In this document: piece by piece, positions 10,496 to 23,489 of the stretch | Layout: each line of letters begins with the position of its first letter | Position numbering within the stretch: position 1 is the stretch's first letter | Assembly: GCA_014898425.1 (NCBI GenBank) | Contig: RCSZ01000009.1 | Location: 1,240,001 to 1,304,000, forward strand | Reading direction: 5' to 3' | Length of the DNA stretch: 64,000 nucleotides | Origin: Botryotinia globosa | Lineage: Eukaryota; Ascomycota; Leotiomycetes; Helotiales; Sclerotiniaceae | The notes under the pieces: model-generated | What the model saw: the letters and a program-made list of their open reading frames with translations, nothing else | What the model was told of the DNA's origin: nothing | Databases searched by the model: none | Program-made: the position numbers and the translations under genes

Positions 10496-13111
10496 ATGAC
10501 CAAGAAGAAGAATAAGAGCCAAAATAATGGCGATTCCCCAGAAATCCAGGTTCCCGCGGCTTCTGCGCCATTACCAGCATCAACTACATCAACGAAGACG
10601 AAAACCAAAGATACCAAGCCCACGCAACAACCCTCAACATCTGCACTTATTATTTGTCGCAACAAGTATGTCAATTGTTTACAATATCGATCCCCTATTA
10701 CAGAATTATGCGCAGATGTCATGGCTATTTTGCAGATGCCATGCCTGAACTTATGAGGCGAAATTGTGCATCATCATTTTTTTCCAATTTGCCTCAATGC
10801 GCGTCCCGCATTTATATTTAAACCACCCGACTAATATTTTTCTCGCAGACATTGGCGTTATATCTCTTCTTTCCATGGACCATGGCTACAATTGCCCCCT
10901 GAAGTTCTCGAAGCTCTCGCGAATAATAATTATGCCCTTCCTCGACCCCGACCGATCGACCCCGCGGTCTTCTTCGATATCCTGAAAATCCGACAGCTTG
11001 TTGACGATGCCACGAATCTCGCAGTGCGCGCCGCCAGTGGTGTGACATCTTCTTCTCTCTCGAACTCCTTGAATGCTGGAAATGGCTTATTAGGGAATGG
11101 GGGGACGGCGCTGGGTCTGGGGATTGGGGGAGGAGGAGGGAATGCGAAATTGAGTAAGGAACGAAAACATCGAATGCGGGAACAGGCTACACAAAAGTTA
11201 TCCAAGGCATATCATCTGGATGAGATCGCATGTAGCGTCGCGACGATGCAATCTGCTTCTACACTGGAGGATGTAGCCCAGCTTGTCCTTCAGAGAAATC
11301 CCAATGATTCGGATGCCAAATACGTTCACTTTTTTCACGAGAAGATTCCTTCGCGGCAGCTCGCAGAATGTACAAGTTTAACACCATTGGATGAAGTAGT
11401 AGCAGATAGGCCGAGTGAAGGCGAAATATTAAGAACTCGAGCCGTTACAAAGATATTCAAGGAGGATTTTGTGGGAGCGGCGCAGGATCTTACTTCTGCT
11501 TTATCAGTCTGTAGATATTATCAGAACCAGCATAAGGCGGGCCGACAGCAAATACTGCTAGCAAGTGAAGCCACCGCAGAAGCACAGCGAAACAATGGTG
11601 GTAGATGGAGAGACGAGTTCAAGTTAGATGAAGAGGACCACCCGAGTAGTCTTGAGACCCAACTTCTGTTTCACCGTGCTGGTGTTTACTTAACTATTGC
11701 ATGTCAACACGTTAATGCTGCTCTAACACCTTCGCCCCACCATCACGGTGACTTATTTACATTCGAGGCTATAGACAAGACCATGAATAGTCCCTGGCCC
11801 ACCAACGGTGCGACAAGTAATGGAGAGAAAAGTAATGGAACGACAAATGGTGTGAACGGCACGTCAAATGAAGAGCCCGAGCTGTCCGCGGCTGATAAAG
11901 AAGCACATCAAAAACGTCTGGAGGCACGGAAAATTGTGAAGACAAATGCAAAGAGGGCTTTAAGAGATTATGTAGCATATCTGTCGCATCTGGATTACAC
12001 CCCTGGCCTTCCAGCTGAGATCACCGAAGAATTCGTTCGCAAGGTAAACTTAGCTGCGAATGGTTACCAAATTCCTCGACCACCTCAAAGCAAGCATAGT
12101 AAGCGGGGCCTTGATTTAGAAAGCAACGCGTCATTGAGTAATGGTCAATTGTCCGACGCACTCGTACCTCATGTTGGCCATAACGGAAGAAGTCGTCCTC
12201 AATCTAGCACTTCTCGACCACCGGATTTGCCTTCTTTACCTCCACCCAAGGTCTATCAAATCTCTTCTCTATTCTCTTCTACTCCACCAGCCGATCTTCC
12301 TCCTTACCCAGAAACGGCCACAGCTCTAACAACCAAGCAACAACTTCGCGCATCCCAATCCGAGGCAGCCCAGCACATACTCGCCCAGGCCGATTGTCAT
12401 GAAGCCCTCACATATCACCCCCTTCTAACTGATGCCCTTCATTCCCTTTTACTTTGTCACTGTCTTGTGCAGACCTCCGCCCGTGAACTTCAGCGCCATG
12501 CACATATGGTTGCGCGACTTGCTCGTGTTTGCGACGGCTACCCCATTTTCCAAGCCTCAAGATCGCCGTCTCGTGCCGACTGGATTGAAGTGATTCGCCG
12601 TAATGACAATTGGATTTCTCTCGCCGCATCATGGGAAACCCTTTGCGCACCCGCGCCGTTACCAGGCCAGAATCCGAGCAATCAACAAAAAGAGACAGCC
12701 GCGGAAAAGAAAGAGAGATTAAAGCAGCAAGCTATCATGGAAGCACTTGAAGATGATCGTGTTCATGATGAAGCTAGTTTTCATGCGGCAGTAGCGGCTA
12801 GGCAGAGAAGACAGGAAGAAGAAGCTAGGAAGGCCGAGGGAAGAGAAATGCCTAAGAGATGGGCGCAGGAAGATGGAAAAGAGTATCCTATAAGTACTGA
12901 TAGGGCTCACGCGATTGTTAGATGGATCCGGGAAGCCCCTCCTGGAGGTGATGGTACTGGGCTAAAGAAGAAGAAAAGAGGTGTCAGGGGGAAGGTAAAG
13001 AGTGGTGTGAATGGCCTTAACGGGTCAGAAGCCGCCACTCAAAACACAAAGCTTGATAGGGAGGGAGAAGGCAATGAAGAGTTCGAGAGGATTGAGGAGG
13101 AAGTCGACTGA
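10496..13111 (+). CDS. Conserved filamentous-fungal protein, function unknown
   Basis: Predicted 810 residues. Exons 10496-10665 and 10849-13111; the 183-nt intron joins as CRNK|HWRYISSFHGPW. The N-terminus is Lys/Ser/Thr-rich (MTKKKNKSQ). A CRNKHWRYISSFHGPWLQLP block and LPRPRPIDPAVFFDILKIRQ follow, then a Gly-rich linker near 125-140. The middle is alpha-helical, with alternating residues that suggest divergent TPR-like helices (GEILRTRAVTKIFKEDFVGA, then ALRDYVAYLSHLDYTPG), but no motif is clear enough to name. The C-terminal third is charged (KKERLKQQAIMEALEDDR) and ends in a basic KKKKRGVRGKVK stretch. I recognise it as a family shared among filamentous ascomycetes without a secure role. 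Confidence 0.8.
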
Positions 13112-13790
13112 TTGCCTCTTTCAGTCCGCACTGGATATCAATTTGACACACAGTTTTGGACATGCGGCAAATCATTATGAGATGAGGCAGTCCGAAATCT
13201 ACAATTATGTGTATATATATTTGCGATTAGCGTGTCGTCGAAGAGAAGTGACAACTCTTACCTTAGCGTACTTGTTATAAGTTGAGAATGCATCAATCAA
13301 GCCACCAAGCGGCAAAAAATGATATTTCAGCTATAAATTCCACAGATGTTATCCTACCTCGAGAATAATAACAGGGGTGAGGAAGCGATCTACATTGCAT
13401 ATCGCGGGCGCCCTTCACTCGACATCGGTCCTATCCAATTTATCCGTAGAAGCCTCTAGTCGTCTTTCCCTGTTGTAGAACTATGGTCCCATACGTCTGG
13501 ATTGACGTCGTATTTATGGCGAAAGTAACGGCGGGCCTGTAGATCACGTCGGTGCCTGGCTAAGTGCGGGGTTTCTTGTCATCTTTACATCTTTGCATAG
13601 GTGTTTGTGCCCAGGTGATATTATAAGCAAGAGATGGGGACGAGTTCTATAAAAGGTGGGTTGCTCTTGCTTGACTTTGGGATAATGCATTGCTTCGTTT
13701 TTGATTATATACTTGTATTGAGATCTCGAATCACTGAGAGTACTGAAGCATTGAAGTATTGAAACAAAATTACCGTCAAGTGAGAGCAAA
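13112..13790. other. Intergenic, nothing recognised
   Basis: Spacer of 679 bp between two + strand genes. A short minus-strand ORF here overlaps the next gene and has no recognisable content. Confidence 0.5.
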
Positions 13791-14804
13791 ATGGCGGGAA
13801 CGATCGACCCCAATGATCCGAGGAAACTGACGGATTTTAAATTGTTATCTTTTGATGTATATTCGACGTTAATCGACGAGAAAGGTGCGTTTCTTGCTTC
13901 TCTCATTACCTCTTTTTACCATCACAACATTAAACCAGATTCCCACAAGCACCGAATCTTACTCCCTCCATAGCAACTAAACCCCTCTTCTCCAGGTGGG
14001 CTCTTTACCGGTCTCTACCCCCTTCTCTCCCGACTCCCCGAACCCCTCAAATCGAGCTATCTCGATTCCCGCGCCTCTACCCTCCAAGCCTTCCAAAACC
14101 ACGAACACCAACTCCAAAAAGTCACCCCACACTCCCTTACCCTTCTATCCTACATCTCGCCTATCTTTCCTACGCGAAATCTCTCTCCCTCACCCCTCCC
14201 TCCTCAATCTCCACTCTCGAATCCGAAGCCCAGGAATTCTCACAAAAGATTCCAAACTGGCCCGCATTCCCCGATACCGTTTCCGCGCTGCAGAAACTGC
14301 ATAAGCATTATAAACTCGTCTCGTCATTCTGTCGAATATTAATGAAGAGTCTATAGAAGGGACGATCAGAAATAACATGGATATAGGATGGGATGCAGTG
14401 TATACGGCTCAGAAGATCGGGAGTTATAAGCCTGATTTGAAGAATTTTGAGTTTTTGATTGAGCATGTTGGAGAGAATTTGGGGGTGAAGAGGGAAGAGA
14501 TTTTGCATACAGCGCAGAGTGAGTTTTCTCTTCTTATAATGTTGGAGAGCGAACTGGACGAGAAGAATCTGGAGAATATATAAATGGGATAAATACTACT
14601 GATGATGTTAACCTAGGTTTGCGAGCCGATCATGTGACCGTGAAGAAAATGAATATGACTGGAGTTTGGATTGATAGGGGAAATGAAGGTCAGGATTATG
14701 AAAAATTGAAGGATGAAGTCGCTTATACATGGAAGTTCAGCACTTTAGGAGAGATGGCTGATGCAGTGGAAGAGGCGTTCGAGGCCCAGGGAAAGGAGGT
14801 ATAG
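13791..14804 (+). pseudogene. HAD-family (2-haloacid dehalogenase-like) hydrolase, frameshifted
   Basis: Exons 13791-13884, 13996-14518 and 14617-14804. Motif I is LSFDVYSTLID (nucleophile Asp in DVY, usually DVYGT), motif III lysine is in KIGSYKPDLKNFEF, and the tail reads ADHVTVKKMNMTGVWIDRG, all of the L-2-haloacid dehalogenase type. The reading frame breaks twice inside exon 2. Near 14121-14130 (a CCCC run) the frame moves so that YPSILHLAYLSYAKS is read one frame over. Near 14314-14323 the tandem CTCGTCTCGT looks like a 5-bp duplication just before the motif II block ILSNINEES. Without compensating changes translation ends at TAA 14339-14341. Either a real pseudogene or two assembly errors; family members act on small organic acids or phosphates in the cytosol, substrate unknown here. 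Confidence 0.8.
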
Positions 14805-15162
14805 ATAGGTACCAACATACAGCAGTAACGTGCAAAGCATAATATTTGGGTCTCTGGATGCATTCCATGAGTAACTACGTAGTACAGTTCGTGACTTTAG
14901 GATTTGAATGATAGATATATATATATATAAAACCCTTGGCACTGTGAAGTCGATCCCTTCTGTAAAACCCAAAACTCAACACCTGACACCAAGTAATGAT
15001 TTCGTAGCTCGTTTGCTCATCTCGATGTGGATATCAAATAAAACGGAAAATCGCAACAAAACATTCAAGCCCCGCCGGGGAGCGTGGCTATGATACAGAC
15101 GTTGTTTTCTACAATACAACCTATAATCGAAACCTAGCCACAAAAGTCATCCATCAAATAGA
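14805..15162. other. Intergenic between convergent genes
   Basis: Spacer of 358 bp with a short TA run near 14913-14928. Nothing else recognised. Confidence 0.5.
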
Positions 15163-18041
15163 TTATTGTTCATATTTGATGGGGTGCTCATATTGTGGGA
15201 CGGGATTCATAAAATTGTTAATTTCCGTCAACCCTTCAGTCTCTAAGCTGTGCATCAATTCTGTTTGTTGTTCTTGGCTCAGACTACCTGATCTCAGTCC
15301 TGCTTCGAAGTTGTCTTGTGAGAACAAATGAGGCGGAAAGTTATAGTATTCAGGTTGCGGAAAATAAGGCATATTTGCTACTAATGAATGCTGCATTGAT
15401 GGTAGTGGCGCTTGAGGTGGCATTTGATGCTGCTGTGTGTTTGAGACTGGACCCCAAGGCACAGGATAAGATTGCGGTTGTTGTGGTTGTGTAAATTCTG
15501 GAGGAAAGTAGCTAAATCGACGGTCGGATTGCCCACTAGAGGGACTTACAAAGATTGAGTTGGACCGAAAGGATGGTTGCAGTGGAGGTAAGGGATGGCT
15601 GTAGTCATATTGAGGTATTTGCTCTGGCATTTGGTTGAAGACGTATCCGAATTGTGGGGGGGATTGATACGGATTGTTATGCTGCGCATTTTGCTGCGAG
15701 TGAGGAAGTGAGGTTGATGTTGCGCTGGAGTGTTCGGATGCAGACGGCGAGTTTGCATCGGTCAGCGATGGGGAAGTGGCAGAAAAGGATGAAAGCGAAT
15801 TATCGCCAAGTTCATAACTTTTGAGACATGCCTTGGTGAGAGTCATGTAAAGTTCTGATGTCGCTTGAGTTCCTGGCCACCGTTCGCGAGAACATGCAAC
15901 GATGTCCAAGGCTAAAGAAATATGCTCTTCAAGCTCTTCCTTTGTGTGAAGAGCACGAACTTCAGAATACGAAATAGACCATAGTACTGTGTTTATGGCC
16001 ATGAAAAGCGATAGGAGAAATGGCCATGTCAAGTCTATCATGGCGGTTTTTATTTGTTCGCTTTGCGTCCTGATGTTGCTTGAAGCTGCATCATAGCACA
16101 TTATCGCGGAACGATAGGACGGCTGGGGAACTTGAGGTGAAGGACGAAACAAGAAGATTATCATTGTATTGTACCTCCCGTTAAACCTAAAAAAAGTTTA
16201 TCAGCACAACCGTGTTTTTGGGAAGACTAATGCTCGAATGGGCTAAGCTGAGTCGTATTTAACTGTCATTGAGTTGGAAAATATTGCCTACCAGGTTTTA
16301 CTCCATGCCGGCTTTTCAGGAGATGCCTCGAGCCAATCTCCCAGTTTCTGAAGCATCTGGGCATACCAAGGATGCTCCTCATTCTTCGGCTCGTTTCTTT
16401 TTCGCAAATAAAGCGTTCTCCGAATTTCTGCTTGCAACAGTCTCATCCGAAAGAAGTGGATGGCTAACCGCTTCTTATCTGACATGGGACCAGGAAGAAT
16501 ACCATCAGCGGTTATGAACTCATCATCTACAGTTTGGAAAAACTGTATGTCCAAATGATCTCTCCCAGTTGCGAAAGCATTCGGTCTGCCCATTGACTGC
16601 GCTAAACCAAGCTCCATAGATAAAACAATCCAAGCGAGCCTTCGCCGCATGTCCAGCTGTAGAGGATCAACTAGACCAATAGATACGCCCTGAGTAATGG
16701 TCTTTTCCTCCGCTAGACCTAACTGTTGGCACAGTCTCGTAGCAAGTCCGACAATATAATATATGGCAGTGCGAGTGGGAGTAAGCATAGAATATTGAGC
16801 GATCAGAACAAGACACTGTAGCGTCTTGATGTCTTTTGCTCTTATAACATCTTCAATGTATCCCATAGCAGCCAAATAATAGCTATCAGCAAGGCCTGCA
16901 TACTGCATGTCAAGCTTTTGCATGCTTATAGCTAGGACCATGCGAAGGACAAAATTCTTATATGGATCGTTATCTCCATCATAAACTTCTTGAAGATGCT
17001 TGGTGAACGTAGGCTCGTGTAAAGTAGGGAGCATATACTGGGCTGTGTTGTGGTTAGCGAAAATTAAAGGAGTCCAACGTAACAGTGCGGATGAGGGTAT
17101 AAGCCAAAATTGAGCTCACAATCAGCAATATGTGACAAGGCTTCTTCGCCAAAGCATGGTTAGCAGCTTGAAAAGACACGCATGTTCTTGAGACTTCACT
17201 CAGTTCACCTTTATCCTTCAAATTGACCATTGTTATCACGAAAAACACAGATGCTATAAAGCAATTCACTACTCGGCAAAACAAAAAGATCGAAAGAAAT
17301 TCATTGACTGACCTTTCTGACTAAATACCTCCACCAATTTATCGGTCACTAGGCGACTTGGTAATGTTGGCGCCGGTACAGCAGATATCATAGGATAAGA
17401 TTTCTTTCGTTCCGAGGCTATATCTGGCGACTGTGCAGGACTTCGACGTTGCCGCACTTCAGGCACGAGCTCTCGTATACTCCTGGTATCTGTGTATTTC
17501 TTTGCCTCCTCCATCACTATCCGAGTCATCGCAATGCCACTTGAAGGCCCTAAGTATCGTGGCGTCTCATCATCTTCGTTAAGTCGGATCAAGCCTCCCG
17601 GGCGTACAATGTCTTCCGAGTCTGGAGGGTTCCCCTCTTCTTCAACCAATTGACTAAGTTCCATCTCAAGTGCCCGAACTTTTTCTTGCAATTTTATCAC
17701 ATATGTCCTAGAGATTTTCTTGCCTTTCGTTGTATCGAAGTACTCGCATACTGCCCCCGCACGCTCGCAAGGCAAGCATCGTGGTAAATTGGGATCACAC
17801 CTTGTTTTTCTCTGAAGAACAACAGGAACATCATCAGTATATCTATCCTATTAATTGATAGAATGGCTAGTGTATTACAAACCTGGCGGCATCTGCAGCA
17901 GGCAGTCAAGGTATGTGCGATCCTCGGTGAACCATCCTCGCTTTCATGCGAGCTCTCTCTTGCGTGAAGGGACTTCGCATCGCGAGCTCTATTGACAGAG
18001 CCTAAGGCTTGTCTGAATAGGTCTGCTGTGTCCATCGACAA
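15163..18041 (-). CDS. Zn(II)2Cys6 transcription factor with fungal-specific TF domain
   Basis: Predicted 810 residues. Minus-strand exons 18041-17883, 17811-17313, 17042-16292, 16186-15163. The zinc cluster is canonical: Cys48-x2-Cys51-x6-Cys58-x6-Cys65-x2-Cys68-x6-Cys75. The first intron cuts between the second and third Cys (CCRCRQ|RKTRCDP). A coiled coil follows (YVIKLQEKVRALEMELSQLV), giving likely dimers. The middle-homology domain lies near 220-470 (YMLPTLHEPTF, ISMQKLDMQYAGLADSYYL, DMRRRLAWIVLSMELGLAQS). The C-terminus is rich in Gln, Pro and Ser, as in activation domains. Intron 2 is 269 nt, long for this window; the join EVFSQK|AQYMLP keeps frame and fits the family. Nuclear DNA-binding regulator; target genes cannot be told from context. 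Confidence 0.92.
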
Positions 18042-20828
18042 AGTGATAATATTAGATAAGAAGGTCGGTTTTGTCGTTGTAGCGCCAAACTTTTGTAAGG
18101 CTTATCATCGTTGAGGTGGGTTATCGTTGAGAGATCGTCACCAGAATTAAAGTTGTACTGATCTAGGTGCACTATCCACAATTGAACAAACAAAACTCCA
18201 AAAACACCTGACGTTGTTTTAGTCAAAGAAGTCTTTACTCGGAGCCATGAGAAGAAGTTGTGGCGAAGAATAATGGTCGTTATAGAGGCATCTTAAGAAG
18301 TGGAAATCTTGACCGTTAGGAATTTAGGATGGATCGCAATATTGTATGGGTAAAATTTGGGAATTAGGAATGAAGGAAGCCATCCGAGTAAAACGACTTT
18401 TGAGAAATATCCCCGCGATCAAATTGTGGCCCAGTGGAGCAGGGGAATTAAACCTAGCACGTACGCCCTCGAGGCCCTCTACTTCCTAGGTCAGATTTGT
18501 CGATACCACGGGGTTGCAAGAATATTGATCTATCATACCAGGCGGGCATACAAAGTGTCTCGAGAAACTAAAAATCCCCTGCTTAATGCAGGACACATCT
18601 GATAAGTGATGTTGTTCCAGTTCTGGCCCAGTTCTGGTTGCAATTGTATACGCAGATATCCTTCATAGGGGGTACGAAGGTTCAGTTTGAGAATTGGTCT
18701 TGCAGCTCGTATTAATAAGAGCTTGGTCTCCTCATACCTATAGGAGGTGAAGATTGTAGCTAACACACCTATCGAATCAGACACTTCCCTATATGTGAAT
18801 AGAGAGGGCCTGGGTGATATTAAGACAGTCTAATCGAGATTCCAGTTTATTCAATGATTGATCCAACGAATTGATGTTAAGGGGGTAGGTAGTCGGTAAG
18901 GTATTGAAGTAATCAAGTATGTATTCCATCCAAATTCTAGCCTTTTGAATGATTACATATCTTACCGAGGGACATTGAGGGGTGGATATTACGAAGTAGG
19001 ATGTGCCACAATCGGACAATTGGATTATCGAAGGATTATTGCTTGCTATTGTATGTAGCATTATACCAAAGCTCGAGACTCCCAAAGACTTTCTTCCAAG
19101 GTTGATTAGAAAGCGAAAGAGATACCGTAGTGTTACTTCGTTCATAATCTTTCCCTCGGCCGCCCTGCCTGTCCTCCTTTCCTTCCTTCCTCTGGCTTGT
19201 CGTATTGCCGTTCGAAACAACAGAAGAAAGCAACCATCGTGCTTCATTGAAACACATGCCCTGCCCACAACCATGAGGCGTCGGATGGTAAGCTGTATGT
19301 ATTTACCAGGTAGTGTAGTTATGCACATTGGGAGGACCGACAAGCCGTTGGTATCACGATGACCAGTATTCCGGAGGGATGGAGTGAATACACGCTCTCA
19401 GCGATTGAAAGTAGTACAGCCCCTACCTACCTGGATATTCAGAGTAAATTCTTTTTATAATCATTGAATGTCCTGATCATTAGATTCAAGAGTTGAAAGC
19501 TCCTGATTGTCGGATTACAATCCGAACTATTGGAAAGTTTGATTGGTATCGGCTAAAAGAAGTAATAGACATTGGCTTCTTCTGGAACGGTTTGACTGCA
19601 GATATACATACCTACTTACCTACTTACTGCATTACAGCTAGTTTACTCGTAATGTTTTCTCGATCGATTTTTTCGGATCACGGGATTAGGACTTACACAT
19701 CATTCTACACTATGCCGATGCACGATACACGCTCGAGACACGATAAGAGCTGGTCGTGCAGGAATAAGCGGCCGTTTCTTTCTTTACCTCCAACTTCCAA
19801 GGCTGTCCTTGTGTCTGCGTCTTTGTTTTCTTTCAATTTTTTTAAACTATCCTGCCAAATTTCTGCCCTGCAACTTCACCTACTCCGTACACTCTAGTGG
19901 GGCGTAGAAATCAAAAGATCGTCAATCACGAATTTTGCCTGCTCGTAAGATTTACCGAGTACCGAAGGAACGGCTGTACTCAAGGATTCTGCAGCAATCC
20001 ATTGAAGTCTTTCGGACCCTCCGAGCATCAAGTCACATTAGACTCGAATCCTCTACCTCTGGGCTCTTGGCTACATATATAAGTTGGATCGTGAAAGAGT
20101 AATTTTCGAACGCGCGACGTGCTAATTTGGTGGAGGCAAAAGGCGACTTTTTTTCGACCTTCAAAATAATCATTTCTGGGTGTATCATCAAACGGGAAGT
20201 CGAGTAGTTAAGGCGGCCAGCAATTTCTATTCATCTATCGATAATCAAGGGCTTGAATCCTTCCTGATTGCAACTTTCCCTACACCCTTGGACCCCGCTG
20301 CGAGACGATCCAGACGGATTGATACTTCTACTTCCGCTGCAATTTTAGACAGAAATTTTGTTGGCCAGAGTTCCGCTTGTTCAGAAGGTGGGTTGAGTAA
20401 TTCCACTTTCGTCTGTCTTTGTGGATCTCTACACCCATCTCAGTGCGGAATGGTTGCTGTTATTCATTCGTGCATGATACTGCCTTACCCTATGCTATTT
20501 GCTCGTGAATTTCTAGATCCGGCTCCATGGCAACCGTGATAGATTTCTATCCGAGTCACGCATTCACATGAGAGAGAAGCTGTTGACAGGTAGTACCTTG
20601 CATAAATGCAACATGCATGATCTTCCGGAAGGTGCTTGGGAGTACAGGCTCTCTTTCTTTGAACCTGCAGCTTTCGTTTCCAGTTAGGATTTTGAGTTGA
20701 ATCACGAGGCCTTATATTCAACTGACGTTCTGTAGCCACCTCTTGATGATAAGAGGGATATGACATATCAATAACAAAAATTCTTCACTGAAATTCCAAA
20801 TATCGAAAGATCTAGTGCTAGAGTAAGG
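18042..20828. other. Gene-poor region between divergent regulators
   Basis: A 2.8-kb stretch between the two Zn2Cys6 genes, upstream of both. ORFs up to 184 residues occur on both strands but overlap each other, often lack ATG starts, and show no family motif. No long repeat or transposase remnant recognised. It may hold long 5' untranslated regions, a non-coding RNA or a decayed gene; I cannot tell which. Confidence 0.5.
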
Positions 20829-23052
20829 ATGCGTCGCGCTGGGCAAAGCGCCGCTGATACCCCGCTCCTACGAGTATCTAGACCAGTCTCAGCATGTTCA
20901 AGATGTTAGTCCATCTACCAATAAGTATAACTCCATTGGCTAATACATACTAGGTCGAGCCGCAAAAATTAAGGTCTGAATTCTCCAACCTCAAGCGTAG
21001 ATTCACTAACATCTTTTGAAGTGTGATGGGAAATTACCTGCGTGTACTGCGTGTGAGAAATCTGGACGACTGAACGAATGTTCCAGTGCAAATGATCAGT
21101 TTGCGAAGGGGAAGGAAAGGAGGTAAGACATTATCGCAATATTGTTTTTGCATATCTAACCGTCAAAGTTATGTTGCTTCTCTTGAATCACGAGTCGAGA
21201 AACTCGAGAAGCGCCTGGCATACGCTCGGTTGAGGAAAGCATCTGTTGCGATGCATGATGTTGATACACCAACGGAATTTCCAGACCGGAAGGACTCTCT
21301 GGCTACTATTAGAGCCGCGATTCATGGAAAAGCAGCTAGAAGGAGGGAGGTTGCTGATGTGAATGAATTGGTCTCCGACTTTGGCTTCCTGTGAGACACC
21401 AATGCTCCTCATATCTGGTAGATTCATACTGACAGCTGCAGATCTGTTCATGCTACCACGCGCGATTTTGAATCATCAACAACCAATATGACATTCGCCA
21501 GACTCATTCTTTCGGCGGCTAACCATGACGAATTGCCTGAATCTGATTCTCTACAATTGCCACCAAGATCTGTGGCGACAGCATCGATTCAATATTATCT
21601 CGATAACATTTTCGCTCTATATCCAATTGTCTCTGAGACAGCTCTATTCAATGCATTAGATAAAATTTACCAGGGTGGCAGTCAGCCGGTGACTGATTTT
21701 GAGCATTGGCTATTCTACATGGTCTTAGCCATATCATCCACCGCTCAATCCCGAAATTATTTAGACTCCAAATATGAGGAGGGCGTTTCTTGGGCTGGCC
21801 GTGCTCTTGCCTACGCTGATCATGTTCTCATGCCTGGCCATGTCTCCCAAATCCAGGCCTTGGTACTGTTTGTTCAGTATGCAATGCTGGATCCAGCCCA
21901 CTTTGACAGCTGGCAGTTGATGGGGTTTGCTTGTCGGGCAGTTGTCGATTTGGGATTTCATCAGGACCCGCCTAAAGAACAACAACCAGACAAAAAAGCA
22001 TTAGATATGAGGAGGAGGATATTTTATTGCGTCTACTCGCTCGATCGGTAAGCAGCAAGTCTTCATTTGAAAAAGTCCCAATGGATATTAATGAGACCAG
22101 ATCTATCAGCATGGTTCATGCAAGAGCCTTTTCCTTCACGGACGACTCATCTAGCGTTGAATATCCATCTATATCACCCACGTTTCCTCCGATGGGTCAG
22201 GCAGATTCAATAGTTGGCCCCCATTCTATGGATTCCGCACATCTTTTGTGGCAGTTACGACGTGCCCAGTCAAGTTGGTACCAAGAGTTGTTTCAGTCCA
22301 GTCGAGAACCATTGCCACAAGGCTCAACATATCTCTGGAAGATGTGTCAAGAAATGCGAGACTGGTCTAACTCCTTTCCCGACTCACTCCCGCTTGCCTT
22401 TAAGGATTTCTTTGACTTGGAATTACTCTATAGTTACGTTTATTGTCTTGCCCCATCATGCCGAGTTCACGTAGTATCAGATTATGCAAAAAAATTGATC
22501 TTCGACCACGCCATAACATATATGCAAAAGATTTTTCCTATCAGTCAGGATCCTATCAATAAGGCATTCTATACCTATCATGATGCTCTGCGAGTTTATT
22601 TCATTGGAAGTCAGTTAATGGCGGTGCTATCAGACAGTCAAGATCAGGTATTCAATGGCTCATACAACACTGGTGGAACGAGCTCTCCACCACCGGCTCT
22701 TCCGATAGTCACTGGATCTGATCACATCGATCGGAGCCTCAACTGTATAAACTACATCAAGGAAACTTTGAGGACGTTTGGTCAAAGATGGGAGGATTCG
22801 AAGGCACTTCTGTCGAGTTTCGACGCTCGAGCCGAACCAATCATCGCAAGCCTGCACGGGAGAAAACAGCAGCAGCAACAATATATCAAAGAAGAGTCTC
22901 CCATTGATCATAGCCCGAATTATATGCCACCACCTGGCTACGATCATAGAACTTATCAAATGAAGCATGAGTGGCAGAATATGAACCCAATATATCCGGA
23001 CGCCTCAGGATTTGGCGGAGCCGGTCACGGAGCTGGAGCGCCCGGCTTGTAG
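20829..23052 (+). CDS. Zn(II)2Cys6 transcription factor with fungal-specific TF domain
   Basis: Predicted 658 residues. Exons 20829-20904, 20954-20973, 21022-21122, 21169-21390, 21442-22047, 22101-23052. The zinc cluster is Cys23-x2-Cys26-x6-Cys33-x6-Cys40-x2-Cys43-x8-Cys52, spread over three exons, one only 20 nt long. The last spacing is 8, not the usual 6; I recall the same CTACEK-type long spacing in some fungal regulators, so it is probably real. A dimerising coil follows (SYVASLESRVEKLEKRLAYA). The fungal TF domain includes YYLDNIFALYPIVSETALF, ALVLFVQYAMLDPAHFDSW and DMRRRIFYCVYSLDRSISM. A short poly-Gln and a Gly-rich end close the protein. All joins keep frame. Targets unknown. Confidence 0.9.
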
Positions 23053-23489
23053 AACAAATAAAGTACTTGACCAGCCGTCAGCTGCGGACTCTTTCTTCTA
23101 ACTTTGAGAATTAATTATCAATCTATCGATAAATTATGACATCACCATCGCTTGAACTTCGCAGCTTCCTATAATGGAAAATCTGATTATTATGGAAAGA
23201 GTGACCCCAATTTCTCAGCTGTTTACTTGAACATGCTGCTCGTGCCTTCCTCGCGTTCCAAATTTCATTGTTTACCCCTTAGGGTCCCTTAGGGTCAATC
23301 TGCTTGCCTACGTCTGTCTGTTCCTTTCACCAAACTTCTATTCATCAGCAATCTTTCAGACACGGTTGTGTCGTATTGTTAACACACTTTTGGAGACAAA
23401 TATCGTTTTCAGCATTATAAAAGTATTTTACTTTACCATATCACTTTTACTCTACTAGTATAAGCTAGCCAGTTGGTTCATCCGTCAGA
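23053..23489. other. Intergenic / promoter of the Cys-module protein gene
   Basis: Spacer of 437 bp. Contains a close direct repeat of CCCTTAGGGT near 23276-23295. Nothing else recognised. Confidence 0.5.

Noticed and set aside
17046..17312. Extra exon inside the long intron of the first Zn2Cys6 gene
   Set aside because: Direct joining of flanking exons keeps frame and matches the family; the internal reading has no family content.
18789..19362. Overlapping ORFs of 184 (-) and 119 (+) residues
   Set aside because: They overlap antisense to one another, have no known motif and no splice or promoter support.
23276..23295. Telomere-like CCCTTAGGGT units
   Set aside because: Only two copies with an irregular period; not a telomeric array.
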